Positions 1 through 10,374 of a DNA stretch of 64,000 nt are shown here, piece after piece (position 1 is the first letter of the stretch; every line of letters starts with the position of its first letter). Source of the DNA: Labyrinthula sp. Ha (taxonomy: Eukaryota > Sar > Bigyra > Labyrinthulida > Labyrinthulaceae); NCBI GenBank assembly GCA_015227615.1, contig JAALGZ010000030.1, positions 186,001 to 250,000 on the forward strand. The letters are read 5' to 3'. Under the pieces are notes generated by a model. It did not search any database. It was not told the origin of the DNA and worked only from the letters and a program-made list of their open reading frames with translations. A program made the translations under genes and the position numbers.

Positions 1-3000
1 AAGAGACTCCACGTGTCGGATCTTTGGTTCCTACACCCCAAGGGGGGTCCATTAGGACTATATGAAACCTGTTTTTCTTCTTTTTAGGTGAGTCGAAGGT
101 CAAATCAAAGACATTGCATAAAATAGGGTTTGCCATTGGAGGATCCATATGTATAAGATGATCTGTTCCTGCTAACTTGAATACATTTCCCCCAAGAAAA
201 TAAAGTACAATCTTTTTGCTTTCAGTAACCTCTAGCACTTCAACCTCGAGCATATTTCTATGAATCCTAAATGATATGACTAAACTTCCTGTGGCAAAAT
301 AAGGTTTGACCTTTTGCTGTTCCAGGTTAATCTTAGGTACCATTGAGCGATCATCCAAGAGTGTTTTTAAAGCATGCAGCGAATAGAACAAAATCTCATC
401 TTCCCCATACAACTTGGCGATAAGATCCAATTCGGGCTCTATATCTTTTAACTGCTTGTTGGCCATAACTTCGTATTTAGCCAGCATATCTTCTAACTCC
501 TGTTTCGAAAGTATTCCTTTGGATTTGAAAAACTCCTGGCATTCCGGTTTTTCCCATTCATCGATAGCTATGCGCAAGTGCGTAGGATCCTCTAATCTTC
601 TAAAGTATGGTACTATAGTAGTATTTTTAAGATCTGGATCATGAAGTTCCCTTCTGAATACTGCAATTAGCTCCTTTTGGCCCTGTTTAGATATGAATTG
701 TCCTGGGAGCCTTCTTGTAAACTTGTGTATCCCCATCTCTTCACTGAGGAATTTTCTGACTTTCTTGGGATCTATGTTCATACCGTGAAAAGGTCCAATT
801 GCTTGCACGTTCAATAACTTTTGCACTTGTGTAGATAATTGTTGCTTGTTACGCCGCGGTAAAGCTCCTGACCTGAGATATGCATCATAGTTTCCACATC
901 CCAGCTTTTTAATCAGCGCTTCTAAGACTTCCTTTTCTTCTGCATACCAGCCCAAAGTGCATTTTGGATACACCGCTTGGTCGTTCTTCATCTTTACTGC
1001 ATTTGCTTTAATTCTTTTCCGCATCTTTTTTGTCTTTGGTCCTGGCTCCCATTTAAGTATCCGATTGTATACCACCCTTCTTTCTGCTTCAAGCATATTT
1101 GCTGTTTCCAAATACTTCAAAACAAGTTCAGGAAGGTCGTTGTACAAACTTTTTAAAGGTAACCATTCATCATCTTCTTTATCGAAGCCTCTCCATCTTA
1201 TTTTAGCTTCAAACCTTGGCCTCTGAGTTCCTCTTAATCTAACATCTAGGATTCTATCCACTTCAACTGCATCAAAATTGTGCATAAAAACTTGTCTGAG
1301 TTTGTGATTTCCCAGCGGCTTCTTGGTGGAATAGAACCACATTCTTGTCGCGTGAACTATCCTTTCCTTTCCCATGAGACTCTCCACCTTATATATATCT
1401 CTGCTTACAATTTCCGTGACTTGGTATGGACCATGCCACGTTATTCTAGTTTTCTCTTGAGCTGCCATCGTCCCTTTTTCGCTAACCAGGACATAATCTC
1501 CTGGCGAAAACTGAATTACTCTTGAGATATTCTTGCTCTTTCTTTTGTTTTCGGCTAAACGGGCAATCCTCGTGAGTTCATATGCTTTCCGGCATCTTTC
1601 ATCAAGTATCTTCATGATATTGTCGGCTTCCAGCATAAGCTTGCTTGGGTCTTTCGGTTCCTTTAGCTGTTTTTCTATTTTTAAAGAGAAGTGTTTAGGA
1701 TCTTGGAGATATAAGGGCGTTTCTAACCTATAGAATAAGAAAAGTTCATTTGATGTGTATCCTCCCCTTCTGTCTGAGGGTTTATTATTTATTATATGAT
1801 TTAAAAGAGGGATCAGACTTGGCCATTGCGTTTCGTGTAGAGAATACTGTGAAATGAGTGATCTCATATGCTTCAAAATAATTGAGTTTGTGGTCTCTAT
1901 TGCACCGTTAGTCCAAGGTGCATATGCTATGCTAAAGGATTGTTCGAAGCTGATGGTTCGAGTAAGTTTTTCCATTAGATCATTTGCAAAGTGTGAGGCG
2001 TTGTCTGTTACGAGGAGAAAATACGGGTTGAATCCAAAGTCTCCCCTCCATTTCAATAATGCGTCCACAACTGCTTCCGATGAGGCGTTTTCTGAAAAGG
2101 TTAACTGAGTTTTCCTTGTACATCCATCCAATACGACTAATATGTATCCAACTGTGTTAACATACAAATAGTCTGCATGGAGGATTTGCCTTCTATTCGT
2201 TGCAAGTTGCGTCAAATTGAATGGTCTTCTTATAAGCCTAGGTGTCCTAGAACAGTGTAGGCATCTTCGCCTAAAGGATCTAAGGAGGAGTTCAACATCT
2301 GAGTTCTTTAAACCAGCGAAATAAAATTCTTTAAGATATAATCGTTCTTCTCTTTCAGAGGGGTGTCCCCTTGAAACATGTAATCCGACAATAACTCTGG
2401 TAACTAAAGATGGTGGTATAACTTTCTTCTGATTCATATAGTAAATTCCTTCTTTTTCAATATATTTATCATTGTTCCCAAGTGCTTTCTGGGCTTCGAC
2501 TAATTCTTTTTCAGTGAAAGGTTTCCATGTATCATCCACGAAATAAGGGCTTAGGAAACTGACGTGTTGCCTTATTAGATCGTCTCTGAGGCCTTGGAAT
2601 TCTTCGGGAACTTCGGTTTCTTTAGCCGTAAAGGCGTCTATATGCTCTTCAGGGTTACTTGTTGCTCTTACTTTAATGAGCATATTTCGTTCAACGTCTG
2701 TCCAATGTTCTCCACTAAACAAGGATACATCTCCGTCATTTAGTTTCAGGGTATTGGTGGTTTCCTCGTGATCGAACCTAAACTCTTCCCCTTCTATATT
2801 TATACAGAGATTTACCCTTCGGAGATCCAGGAGCTTGCCATCTTCATCTTCATAAGCTTCATGTGCCCACCTAGTCAGGATGTCGGCAATAAAATTATCC
2901 CTGGAGCTCAAGTGGAAAACCGTGAGTTCAACTTCTTGTAACTTGATGCTCCATCTGTATAAACGGTCCCAATAAATTCTTTTTTCATTCTTCTGGGACT

Positions 3001-5182
3001 TCAGGACGGTCAGTAGAGCCTTGTGGTCGGTATACAAATATATTCCTGCTCGATGGGTTTTCAGAATGAAGCCAATTCTTTCGAACGAGTAGATCACTGG
3101 ATATAATTCCTTACTACTTATGTGCCATCTAGCTTCGTTTACCTTGAACTTCCCACTCAAAAATAGCAATGGTCTTGGCTTTAGCTCCTGCACGTTGTTA
3201 GTGATGTTGTCCGGATCATCTTGGAATACTGACAAGGACCAAACGTATTTCGAAGCGTCCGTGAACAGAAGGATAGGCGCTTTTTCATCATAGTTTGCTA
3301 AGAAACGTTTGCTTGACTGAGTCAGAACTATCTTTATCTCAGCATAGGCCGCTTCCATTTCATCCGTCCAATCAATCCTTATGCGCTCTTTCTCCACTTG
3401 CTTCAAAGTCTTGCCTTGTAAATTTGCCTGATCGCTAAAAGGTAACCTGAGATCTGCAAACTTTGGTATGTTTGGCGAAAGCCAATTTAATAAGTAAATA
3501 AGTTGCGCTGCTTGGTGTTTGAATTCCGGCTTTGGCATTTTCATTATAGTTTCATAATACTTTTCAGCAAAATTCCATGAGCCGCTTCTTATCTCACGTC
3601 CGCACCATACTATAGGTTTTTCAAGGAACTCGCATTTTCGCAGATTAAAACGTATGTTTCTTCTTGCAGCTCGCTCTAACATTTCCTTCAAAACGTTCAT
3701 TAACCCCTCAAAAGTGTCTGAATATAGGAGCAAGTCGTCCAGCCAAGCTAAAGCACCAGTTTTTGGTCTGCAGAAAAACCTTGTACCTGCATTCTCATCA
3801 TCTATAATATCGTTCACTATCCTGTCGCAGAAGAGTGCAGGCGTATTTGCCCAGCCCATTGGGGCTCCGTTAAGCTGCCATGCTCCCCTCCTGGTAATAA
3901 GAGTAAAATACTTCCTATGTTCAGGTTTCGTTGCTAAAAAATCAAATCCCGATAATATATCTAAGGTAAGATAGTACTTTGTTCCACGAAGATATGTCAT
4001 CTGCCTTTCCAAGTTCGGGAGATCAAGACTGGTTCGTATGGTTATATCATTTAGACGAACCATGTTTGCTACCATTCGGTATCTATTTAACAAATTCTCT
4101 TCGTTCCATTTATCTCTTTGTTCTGGGCTCCAATCCTCCCAATTGCTCGGTGTTTTTATTTTCTTTGGAACCACGAATATAGGAAATCCCCATAGAGGAT
4201 TCTTAGACGGCTCGGCTATTCCTGCTTTTTGAAGACTAATGAATTTTCGCTGAATAAATTCTTCCTCTTCGTTAGTAAAATGGTATCCACTACATTTAAT
4301 AACCTTGTGCCCCGGAATTAAGTCGACTTCTATTGGCGTAAGATATGACATACGCGCGTTGCTTTGTTCGAGTCCAAAACTAGCCAGATTAGATCTTAGT
4401 ATTTTGTCTAAAAGAGTCTTCTCTTCCTTGGCGGCTTCACAGGCTTCCACTTTGCTCCGAATCATTTCGTTGATATTCTGTTTCTCTTGTTCTTCAGATA
4501 TGTTTCCTTCTCCAAGTCCTTTTTCGTTGAACTCTTCTGGTATCCTGTCCAGCATGTTCTTTATAAGGATTGGTTTAATATCCTCCTGTTTGTCTACTAT
4601 AGCAGCTAACTCATCCGCTACAACAGTATCTATTTCGCTTAAAGGGGTTACTTCCAGCTTGCGAGCCTTAACTGCTGAATCGGGTATAGTTAAGAGATCT
4701 ATCTTTATATCCTGAACATTGAGAATCTTCTTGCATAAGTTAAATATTTCCTTCTTTAGGGAAAATTCCTGAATAATGACATCTTTTGCCTTTTGAAACT
4801 TGAAACTATGTTGTCCTGTGGTGTTGTTCCTATAAATTAAATATTTTGTGTCAAAATGTTCAACAAAACGCCCTCGTGTAGGCTCCTGGCCTGGACTATA
4901 TATAACAAGCTGTTCGATGAACATGTATCCTTTCTCCATCAATAAATCTCTAGTTTCCAATATATTCTTATAACAGACTGGGACAACTAAAAGATTGTAA
5001 TTTATCTCGAAAATCTTCTTCTTTAATATTGCAAGATCGAAGTCTCCGTTTCGAATGATACTTACCAACAGAACTTGGGCTAGCTTCAAAATAGGCTTTT
5101 GTTCCGCAAATCCTGGGACAGCTCTTTGTTTTATATAGTAATTGGGCTCCGAAGAAGTGATATTTTGCTCCTTCTTGCCTAC
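1..5182 (-). CDS. Pol polyprotein, element A (RT, RNase H, integrase, chromodomain, SANT, MT-A70); 3' end outside window
   Basis: The minus strand is open from just after gag to the window edge, more than 1,700 codons. Landmarks are an RT block with LTLDILSGFDF, GAPMGWANTPALF and ALAWLDDLLLYSD; RNase H with LLFTDASKYVW and LYTDHKALLTV; integrase with HADYLYVN, LVTDNASHFAN and PWTNGAIETTN; a chromodomain with RWRGFDKEDDEW; a SANT-like segment with KKLGCGNYDAY and RNKQQL; and finally VLMDPPWGVG, the signature of MT-A70 adenine methyltransferases. RT, RNase H, integrase and chromodomain are standard for chromoviruses. SANT and MT-A70 are additions. Substrate (DNA or RNA) cannot be told from sequence. 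Confidence 0.85.
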
Positions 5183-5185
5183 ATC

Positions 5186-6865
5186 CTATGCTCTGGGTTT
5201 GGCTTCTGGTGCGTTTTTAAGGTCCAATCTTAATCCAAACTTGTTCAGGGTATTTAAGCCGATCAATATTTCTGTCCAGTTCCTATGATCAACACAAAAG
5301 AACCTCTGTTTGTTCATTGACAGCTGTAAGTCTCCTTGAACCAACATAGCATCTGCTAATACCACCTTCTTTACCTGGTATCTTGTCTTGTCAGGGAATT
5401 CAATTTCGAATACATATTGCGGATCTTCCACGGACTTTGCGTACTTCGGAATGATAGCTAAAGGCGCTATGTTACGATCCGACCCTGTATCCGCTATTCC
5501 ATTTACTGCTTCAAAAGCTGCTGTTTTTACATTCTTGAGATGGAGATGAAGCTTATGCGCTTCGTCACCTAGCCTCCTCAACTTTATAACCTTGATTTTC
5601 TTATGATCGTTACTTGGCTTGCTGGTCGTGGGCTTCTCACTTCTCGTTAGCTTAGTAGCTCTAACTTTAGGTTTATGCTTGTCAGCCACGAAACTTCTTG
5701 AATAGAGCAGCTCCTTGAATTCCTTCATAGACCATAGTTGTTTGTTGTAACTTACTTCATCTGCAGATATCTCAAAAGACGAAGGCAAAGCATTGACCAT
5801 TATCTTGATAATCTTCTTAAAGTGAAGCTTCTTTTCCTTTGGAGTTAAATCCGATAAGAACATATCAACATCATCAAAGAAATTGTCAACCTGTTCGTCC
5901 CCTCCTATTACATTCTTGGGCCACCTCAGGTTATCTTTCATTCTCTTGATTGCATTTTTCTTGTTCCTTACTTTGAATTTAGATCTTCGATTCTCCAAAT
6001 AAGCTTCAACTGCCTTAGACGCTTGGACTTTCACTCCTTTTGCCCTGAGTGTATCGTAAACTTTTTTTGATAAGAAGGTTTGTATTTTGATTCCTTTTAC
6101 GTTCTGCTTCAAAGTCATAAACTCATGCATAAATTCATCAACTTTTGTGCCTTCTAAAGTTTTTAGTTTGTCTGGTTGGGCGAATGGAACGTATTGTCTA
6201 GAAGTTGAATCTACAGCAGAAAGGTTTGCTTTAGTAACCCCACTGGATAATGTTCCTGTATCGGAATCACTTGAAGTTTCAGCAGTAGAGTGGCTTTGTT
6301 CAGAGTGGCGAATACTTCCCACATCGTACGCCGTTTTCCTGGACTTTACTTTATCTTTATGCGCTTTTGACTTCTTTGATTTCTTTTCAACTGTTTCGGG
6401 TAAAGCCGGAAAAGTCTCGTCCCCAATATTGTTCCTTTTGGTCACGCGTTCCTGGAATACAGTTACTGCTATATTTTTCATTCTTGTCTCAAGAGTTCCT
6501 ATAAAGACGTCACTTGTTAAAACAGACTGAAGCTGCGCCTTTATGGACTGGGTAGCCGCGCCGGTAGGGCTAAACACGTTCGATAGCTGATTTTTAACTT
6601 CTTGTTCCAATGCCAAGGTGTTTGATGAGTGCGATTCTGGAGTCAAGGATATATCTTTAATGCGCTTCTGCTCCAGAATAGTTTTGACCTCCTCTACTGT
6701 AAGACTCTCTTCCTTGTCACTATGTGTTTCCATGAAAGCCTCTTCCTCGGGTTTATCCGTGTCCGGAGTGACGGCATCCTGAACGGCCGTTTCACTTTTT
6801 TCATCAGGCTTTTCGGCTTCTTGGGTAGGATCTTTATCTTTTTTCTGTTTAGTAGGAGGAGCCAT
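5186..6865 (-). CDS. Gag polyprotein with C-terminal aspartic protease, element A
   Basis: This 559-residue open frame begins with a Lys/Glu-rich N-terminus (MAPPTKQKKDKDP) and contains a central helical gag-like region with FDDVDMFL. Near residue 465 it has the retropepsin motif ADTGSDRN. The C-terminal block (around QRFFCVD and EILIGLNTLNKFG) matches the equivalent block in element D, where the same spacing of FFCVD and IIIGDRTLRYFG is seen. No zinc knuckle is evident. The protein should form the particle and supply the protease. Pol follows in the same frame after a single stop, so read-through is the likely expression route. Family assignment rests on position and on the DTGS motif. Confidence 0.8.
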   Translation of the reverse strand: MAPPTKQKKDKDPTQEAEKPDEKSETAVQDAVTPDTDKPEEEAFMETHSDKEESLTVEEVKTILEQKRIKDISLTPESHSSNTLALEQEVKNQLSNVFSPTGAATQSIKAQLQSVLTSDVFIGTLETRMKNIAVTVFQERVTKRNNIGDETFPALPETVEKKSKKSKAHKDKVKSRKTAYDVGSIRHSEQSHSTAETSSDSDTGTLSSGVTKANLSAVDSTSRQYVPFAQPDKLKTLEGTKVDEFMHEFMTLKQNVKGIKIQTFLSKKVYDTLRAKGVKVQASKAVEAYLENRRSKFKVRNKKNAIKRMKDNLRWPKNVIGGDEQVDNFFDDVDMFLSDLTPKEKKLHFKKIIKIMVNALPSSFEISADEVSYNKQLWSMKEFKELLYSRSFVADKHKPKVRATKLTRSEKPTTSKPSNDHKKIKVIKLRRLGDEAHKLHLHLKNVKTAAFEAVNGIADTGSDRNIAPLAIIPKYAKSVEDPQYVFEIEFPDKTRYQVKKVVLADAMLVQGDLQLSMNKQRFFCVDHRNWTEILIGLNTLNKFGLRLDLKNAPEAKPRA

Positions 6866-7334
6866 GAGTGTATTCTTGTATCTCTCTAAATAACTTTTAC
6901 GTTATTCGAATAATGTCGTGTATCTAGGTTGATTGATCTTAAGACTTCTTTTGTATTTCAAAACTTAGGTCTTAATTAAAAGGTACTAACCGCTAGTTAT
7001 ATTGTACATATATCAAACGGCTCGTTGCTTAATATAACATGGTTAATGAACCGTTGCAGCCTAGTCCACATAGGGTGGACAATCCGGATAACAATTTCAT
7101 TCACCCTTTGTTTCATTTAGAATTCTAATGACGTGGCAAATTAATTCAGTATTATGCCCAGTTTTTTTGCACAGTAGAAATCTATCCGTTATGGCAAATG
7201 TGGAAAGACAGAACAAAAATGATTGGATATATGGGACTGTCTCTTGTGCCCATGTTTACTAGAATGTGTTCTCTTGACTAGGTAAGTTATTATTAAGGTT
7301 TGAGAGAATAAGTTTGCTCTGTTTTTTTATATAC

Positions 7335-9944
7335 TTAAGCTTCAAATGATAGGCTGATAAGTGATTTCTCAAACGCAAACAAAGCAAAAATGACAATGTA
7401 CTCGACATAGAAAGCTTTCCAAATACTCATATAACTCTTTCTAATACTCTTTGCTGCTTCATTTCCTTTCACAACCGTATTGTTTAATACATTACCCAAC
7501 CATAAGTACACTAGAATATGTCCTGCACTGCCCATGAAAGAACCCTTCTGCTGCCAATATAAAGCTGCCAAACTGTATACAAATCCCAAAAGAAAATTCA
7601 CAGTGTTTACCATCTTCCTCGCACCAAATCTGACTGCAAAAGTTCTAATTCCATTCGCTTCATCCCCTGCAATGTCCGGAATATCTTTAAAAAAAGCAAT
7701 CGCAACACCAAAAATAGTCAGAAACCAAACAAGAAACGAAATGTAATCATTCTCAAACCAAATTTCCATCCTATCTTCTCTAGAAATTTGAAATGAATCA
7801 ATCCCAAGGAAAGACTTTAAGCCCATATTAGTCATACCTTTTCCCAAAATTTCTGAAATTACTGTAATGGTATAACTGAAGAAACCTACTTGAATTAAAC
7901 CTCCACGAACCATAAAAATAAGTGAAGCAGCAAGCGCAGGAAATCTTTTCCAGTGAAGAAAAGGTAATTCAACACTATAAACAGTTCCCATTAGATTTCC
8001 AGTAAACATTGTAAGCATAAGAAAACCATTTCTATCTCCATAGTAAAAACTGTTCAGTAATGAACAAATTCCAGTAAGAGTAACAAGAGATTGAGCAAAA
8101 GTTTGAGAAAACTCTTCACTAGCTATTGGTAAGTAAGGTTTATTTACTTTATCAATTTCAGCGTCTACAACCTGATTTAAACCTACGATGTAGATGTTTG
8201 CTTGAAGCGCACTAATCCACATTGCGAGAAAAGAACTTTTTAATTGAGATTGAACTTTTGGATTTGATAACTCATCGGAAGGCATATTAGAAAAAAAAGT
8301 TATGAAAGAAACAACAAATAAAGATAGTGAAGTGCCTACAACTGTGTGTGGTCTTGTAAACCATCTGAATGCACTGATTGCAGTTTTCAATTCAGACAAT
8401 TTATACCCAAAAAGAACAAAATGCGCAAGTAGTCCACAAATAATAATAACTGAAAACGAAAAATTTGAAAACCCTCGTTTCATATCATCTTGAGTTACAG
8501 AAAGTTGAATCATTATCATGACAATTGTGAAATTATCTAAAGATCCAGAAAGAAGTTCAACCAGTGAAATATTTGCAGAAAGAACAACTACAAAAATTGG
8601 ATCAGTAATTAATTCAGTTGAATAGAGTAAAAAAGCGCAACTAAGAAAAAAAGCAAAAGACCCAGGAATTGATTTATTTGAAAGGGATTTTTGAGCACGT
8701 TTTTCTTTGCTTAAGTACATTCCAGCAAGTGATGCGATTGGATCAGAAAAATACATTGGAATTAAAACTTTCAAAGCGGCATCTTTTTTTAGATAATAAA
8801 AAGATATTCCTGTCGTAAAGGCAAAGAGAAAAATACCAGAGTCAAATTCTTTTTTCTTTGGTTCTTTAGCAAATTTCTTCCAAACGTGACCTAATTTAAT
8901 TTGCGGTAACGATAGAAAAGAAATAATCAAAGCAATGCGTTCAATAAATATTTCCATATTATAACACGCAGCAAGAACAACTAATCCAGCAACAGATAAA
9001 TGAAGTAATTTTCTGTTTATTTTAGAACTAAACGGGGATAAAATAAGTCCAGTCACAATCATAATTGCTATTCCAATATACGTACTTTCTGGGAACCAAA
9101 CTTGAAACGAAAGTTCAACAAAAAGTGTTAAACAACCTGAAAGAAAATTGACTAAAGTGTTTCTTGTTTTCCATGACTAAAAATAAAGGTAAAAAAGTAG
9201 ATTTACTTCTGGAGAAACTGCTAAAACTTCAGGACTTTGTAAAAGACATCCAAGTGCAGAATCAAGCAAAGAACCAATAAATCCAACTATTGAATACTTC
9301 AAAGTAATCAAACCAAAATCTAAACCACTTTCTGCTGAATTAATTGCTGCGAGTACACCAATTATTGTGCCACCTATTATAGACCAAAGTGTTCCAGTTA
9401 AACTAATTGCTCCATCTGTTCCTCTTGGAACAGGTTGAAGAGTTTTTAAAAGAAGAGGTCTTTCTGAAGATAAAACCCCAAATTCAGAAGCTAAAGTATC
9501 TGCTAAATCACAAGCAAAAAAACTAAAGTAGAACTTTCTTATTTGGATGATGACGTTTCGATTTAGGATTTCAGAGAGTGAATTCAAGGGAAATGTCGGA
9601 AGTACGGAACTCAACGCAGCGACAAGAGTAGGAACCAGAGCTGTAGCTAAGACTTGCCAAGCAGATCTACCTTTTTTTACATCTTCTTCGTAACTTACTA
9701 TCTTTTCTTGAGTGTTCTTTTGTAACTTCAGAGATAGTTTCGTAGCAAGCGTTCCAATTAGGAAAAAAGAAACAAGGGGTAGAGCAAAGAAAAGATCTAC
9801 AGAGCAAATAATTGTTGCTAGAACAAACCCTGTAAGTGATCCTGGTAGTGTTAACCAGGATTTCGTGTATGCGACAGTAGCAACTATTCCAGGAAGCACC
9901 ACTGCTAAGAGTTGCTGCGATTCAGGAGATGAAATTGTTTCCAT
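7335..9944 (-). CDS. Fused phytyl-phosphate kinase / phytol kinase / homogentisate phytyltransferase (VTE6-VTE5-VTE2), one 30-nt intron
   Basis: Exon 1 is 9944-9207 (246 residues) and exon 2 is 9176-7335 (613 residues), giving 859 residues. The 30-nt intron 9206-9177 (GTAAAT...TTTAG) is phase 0. Without its removal a stop follows the VTE6 part; with removal the TMEM19-type C-terminus (NTLVNFLSG) is restored and the frame runs on. Residues 1-275 are VTE6 (TMEM19/DUF92 family): DLADTLASEFG at 146-156, PRGTDGAISL at 173-182, SLLDSALG at 225-232. Residues 285-510 are phytol kinase VTE5: RKLLH near 301, SDPIAS at 390-395, VELLSG near 452 and DNFT. Residues 515-859 are a UbiA prenyltransferase close to VTE2: RPHTVVGT at 521-528, first Asp motif NQVVDAEIDKVNKP from 580, second motif KDIPDIAGD from 743. 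In the known pathway VTE5 makes phytyl-P, VTE6 makes phytyl-PP and VTE2 condenses it with homogentisate to MPBQ in plastid membranes. No plastid transit peptide is obvious, and an in-frame stop lies just upstream of the start. Confidence 0.9.
9177..9206 (-). other. 30-nt spliceosomal intron in the VTE6-VTE5-VTE2 gene
   Basis: The minus-strand sequence begins GTAAAT and ends TTTTTAG, with a pyrimidine-rich body and a TTTAC-type branch candidate. It lies between GAA and TCA codons (phase 0), is a multiple of three, and carries a stop as its last codon. The next 38 codons down to the first downstream ATG at 9062 contain no stop and no alternative start. Confidence 0.85.
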
Positions 9945-9980
9945 GAGATTTTGCAGTTTTATTATCTAACTTTATCTGGT

Positions 9981-9986
9981 TTTATA
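9981..9986 (-). promoter_or_regulatory. TATA-like element of the tocopherol fusion gene
   Basis: TATAAA on the minus strand lies about 37 nt upstream of the ATG at 9944. This is close for a core promoter and would imply a very short 5' leader. AT-rich background makes chance occurrence likely. Confidence 0.25.
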
Positions 9987-10091
9987 TCACTTTTATTTTG
10001 AATTTCTCCGACTGTTTTGATTTTGATTAGAAAACTAGTTTGTTATTCAACGGACTCCCGAAAGTTTTTCTGTTACTATTTCAAGTATTAG

Positions 10092-10099
10092 TGACGTCA
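10092..10099. promoter_or_regulatory. TGACGTCA palindrome (bZIP/CRE-type site) upstream of the tocopherol fusion gene
   Basis: A perfect eight-base CRE palindrome lies about 150 nt upstream of the VTE6-VTE5-VTE2 start codon and about 50 nt before LTR 1 of element B. bZIP proteins of the CREB/ATF and plant TGA classes bind this sequence. Its use here is inference from position. Confidence 0.35.
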
Positions 10100-10152
10100 T
10101 TAAAACTCTTAAATTGCTGGAAGATGTTGGATTTATTACGTAATCTATTGAG

Positions 10153-10374
10153 TGTTTTTTGTCCGGTAAATAAACTCTTCTTTAGACGCGGTTGAGTAGC
10201 AGTTGTCTAAAAGTAAAACTTAAAAATATATATTGTTCTCTCTTTTTCGTAAGACTTAATTATTAATTGTGTTTTCAACTACTAATGACGTGAAATCGTG
10301 TAAAATTCATAACGAAATATAAATATAAATACAACTATATAAGAGATATTCTCTCAGAAGGCGTAATGTCGTAA
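10153..10374 (-). repeat. LTR of element B (3' LTR for the minus-strand element)
   Basis: A 222-bp segment beginning TGTTTTTTGTCC and ending ATGTCGTAA is repeated at 16953-17175 in the same orientation. About 14 differences are visible, so identity is near 93 to 94 percent. It contains TGACGTG, a bZIP-like core. No target duplication could be read with confidence. Confidence 0.85.

Larger units (their letters stand above)
1..7300 (-). mobile_element. Ty3/gypsy chromovirus A with SANT and MT-A70 cargo (runs off left edge)
   Basis: On the minus strand the parts are, in order: gag with an aspartic protease (about 6865-5186), pol leader (5180-4350), reverse transcriptase (about 4290-3520), RNase H (about 3330-2850), integrase (about 2330-1800), chromodomain (about 1290-1120), a Myb/SANT-like domain (about 950-820), a linker, and the start of an MT-A70 methyltransferase with DPPW near 36-53. 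The window ends inside the methyltransferase. Pol reads open over the whole visible part, and gag and pol share a frame, as in elements that use read-through. The 5' LTR and leader must lie in about 6870-7320, but the partner LTR is outside the window, so the exact end is unknown. The element sits directly downstream of the tocopherol fusion gene. It looks whole as far as it can be seen and is probably young. Confidence 0.88.

Noticed and set aside
414-4715. Several plus-strand open frames of 60 to 136 codons
   Set aside because: They lie opposite the open pol frame of element A, which has clear domain motifs; they are shadows.
6087-6889. Plus-strand frames of 147 and 86 codons
   Set aside because: Antisense to the gag/protease frame of element A.
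9062-9176. Separate VTE5-VTE2 gene starting at ATG 9062
   Set aside because: The start would fall inside a conserved hydrophobic region, and the 38 codons before it complete the VTE6 C-terminus in the same frame once the 30-nt intron is removed.
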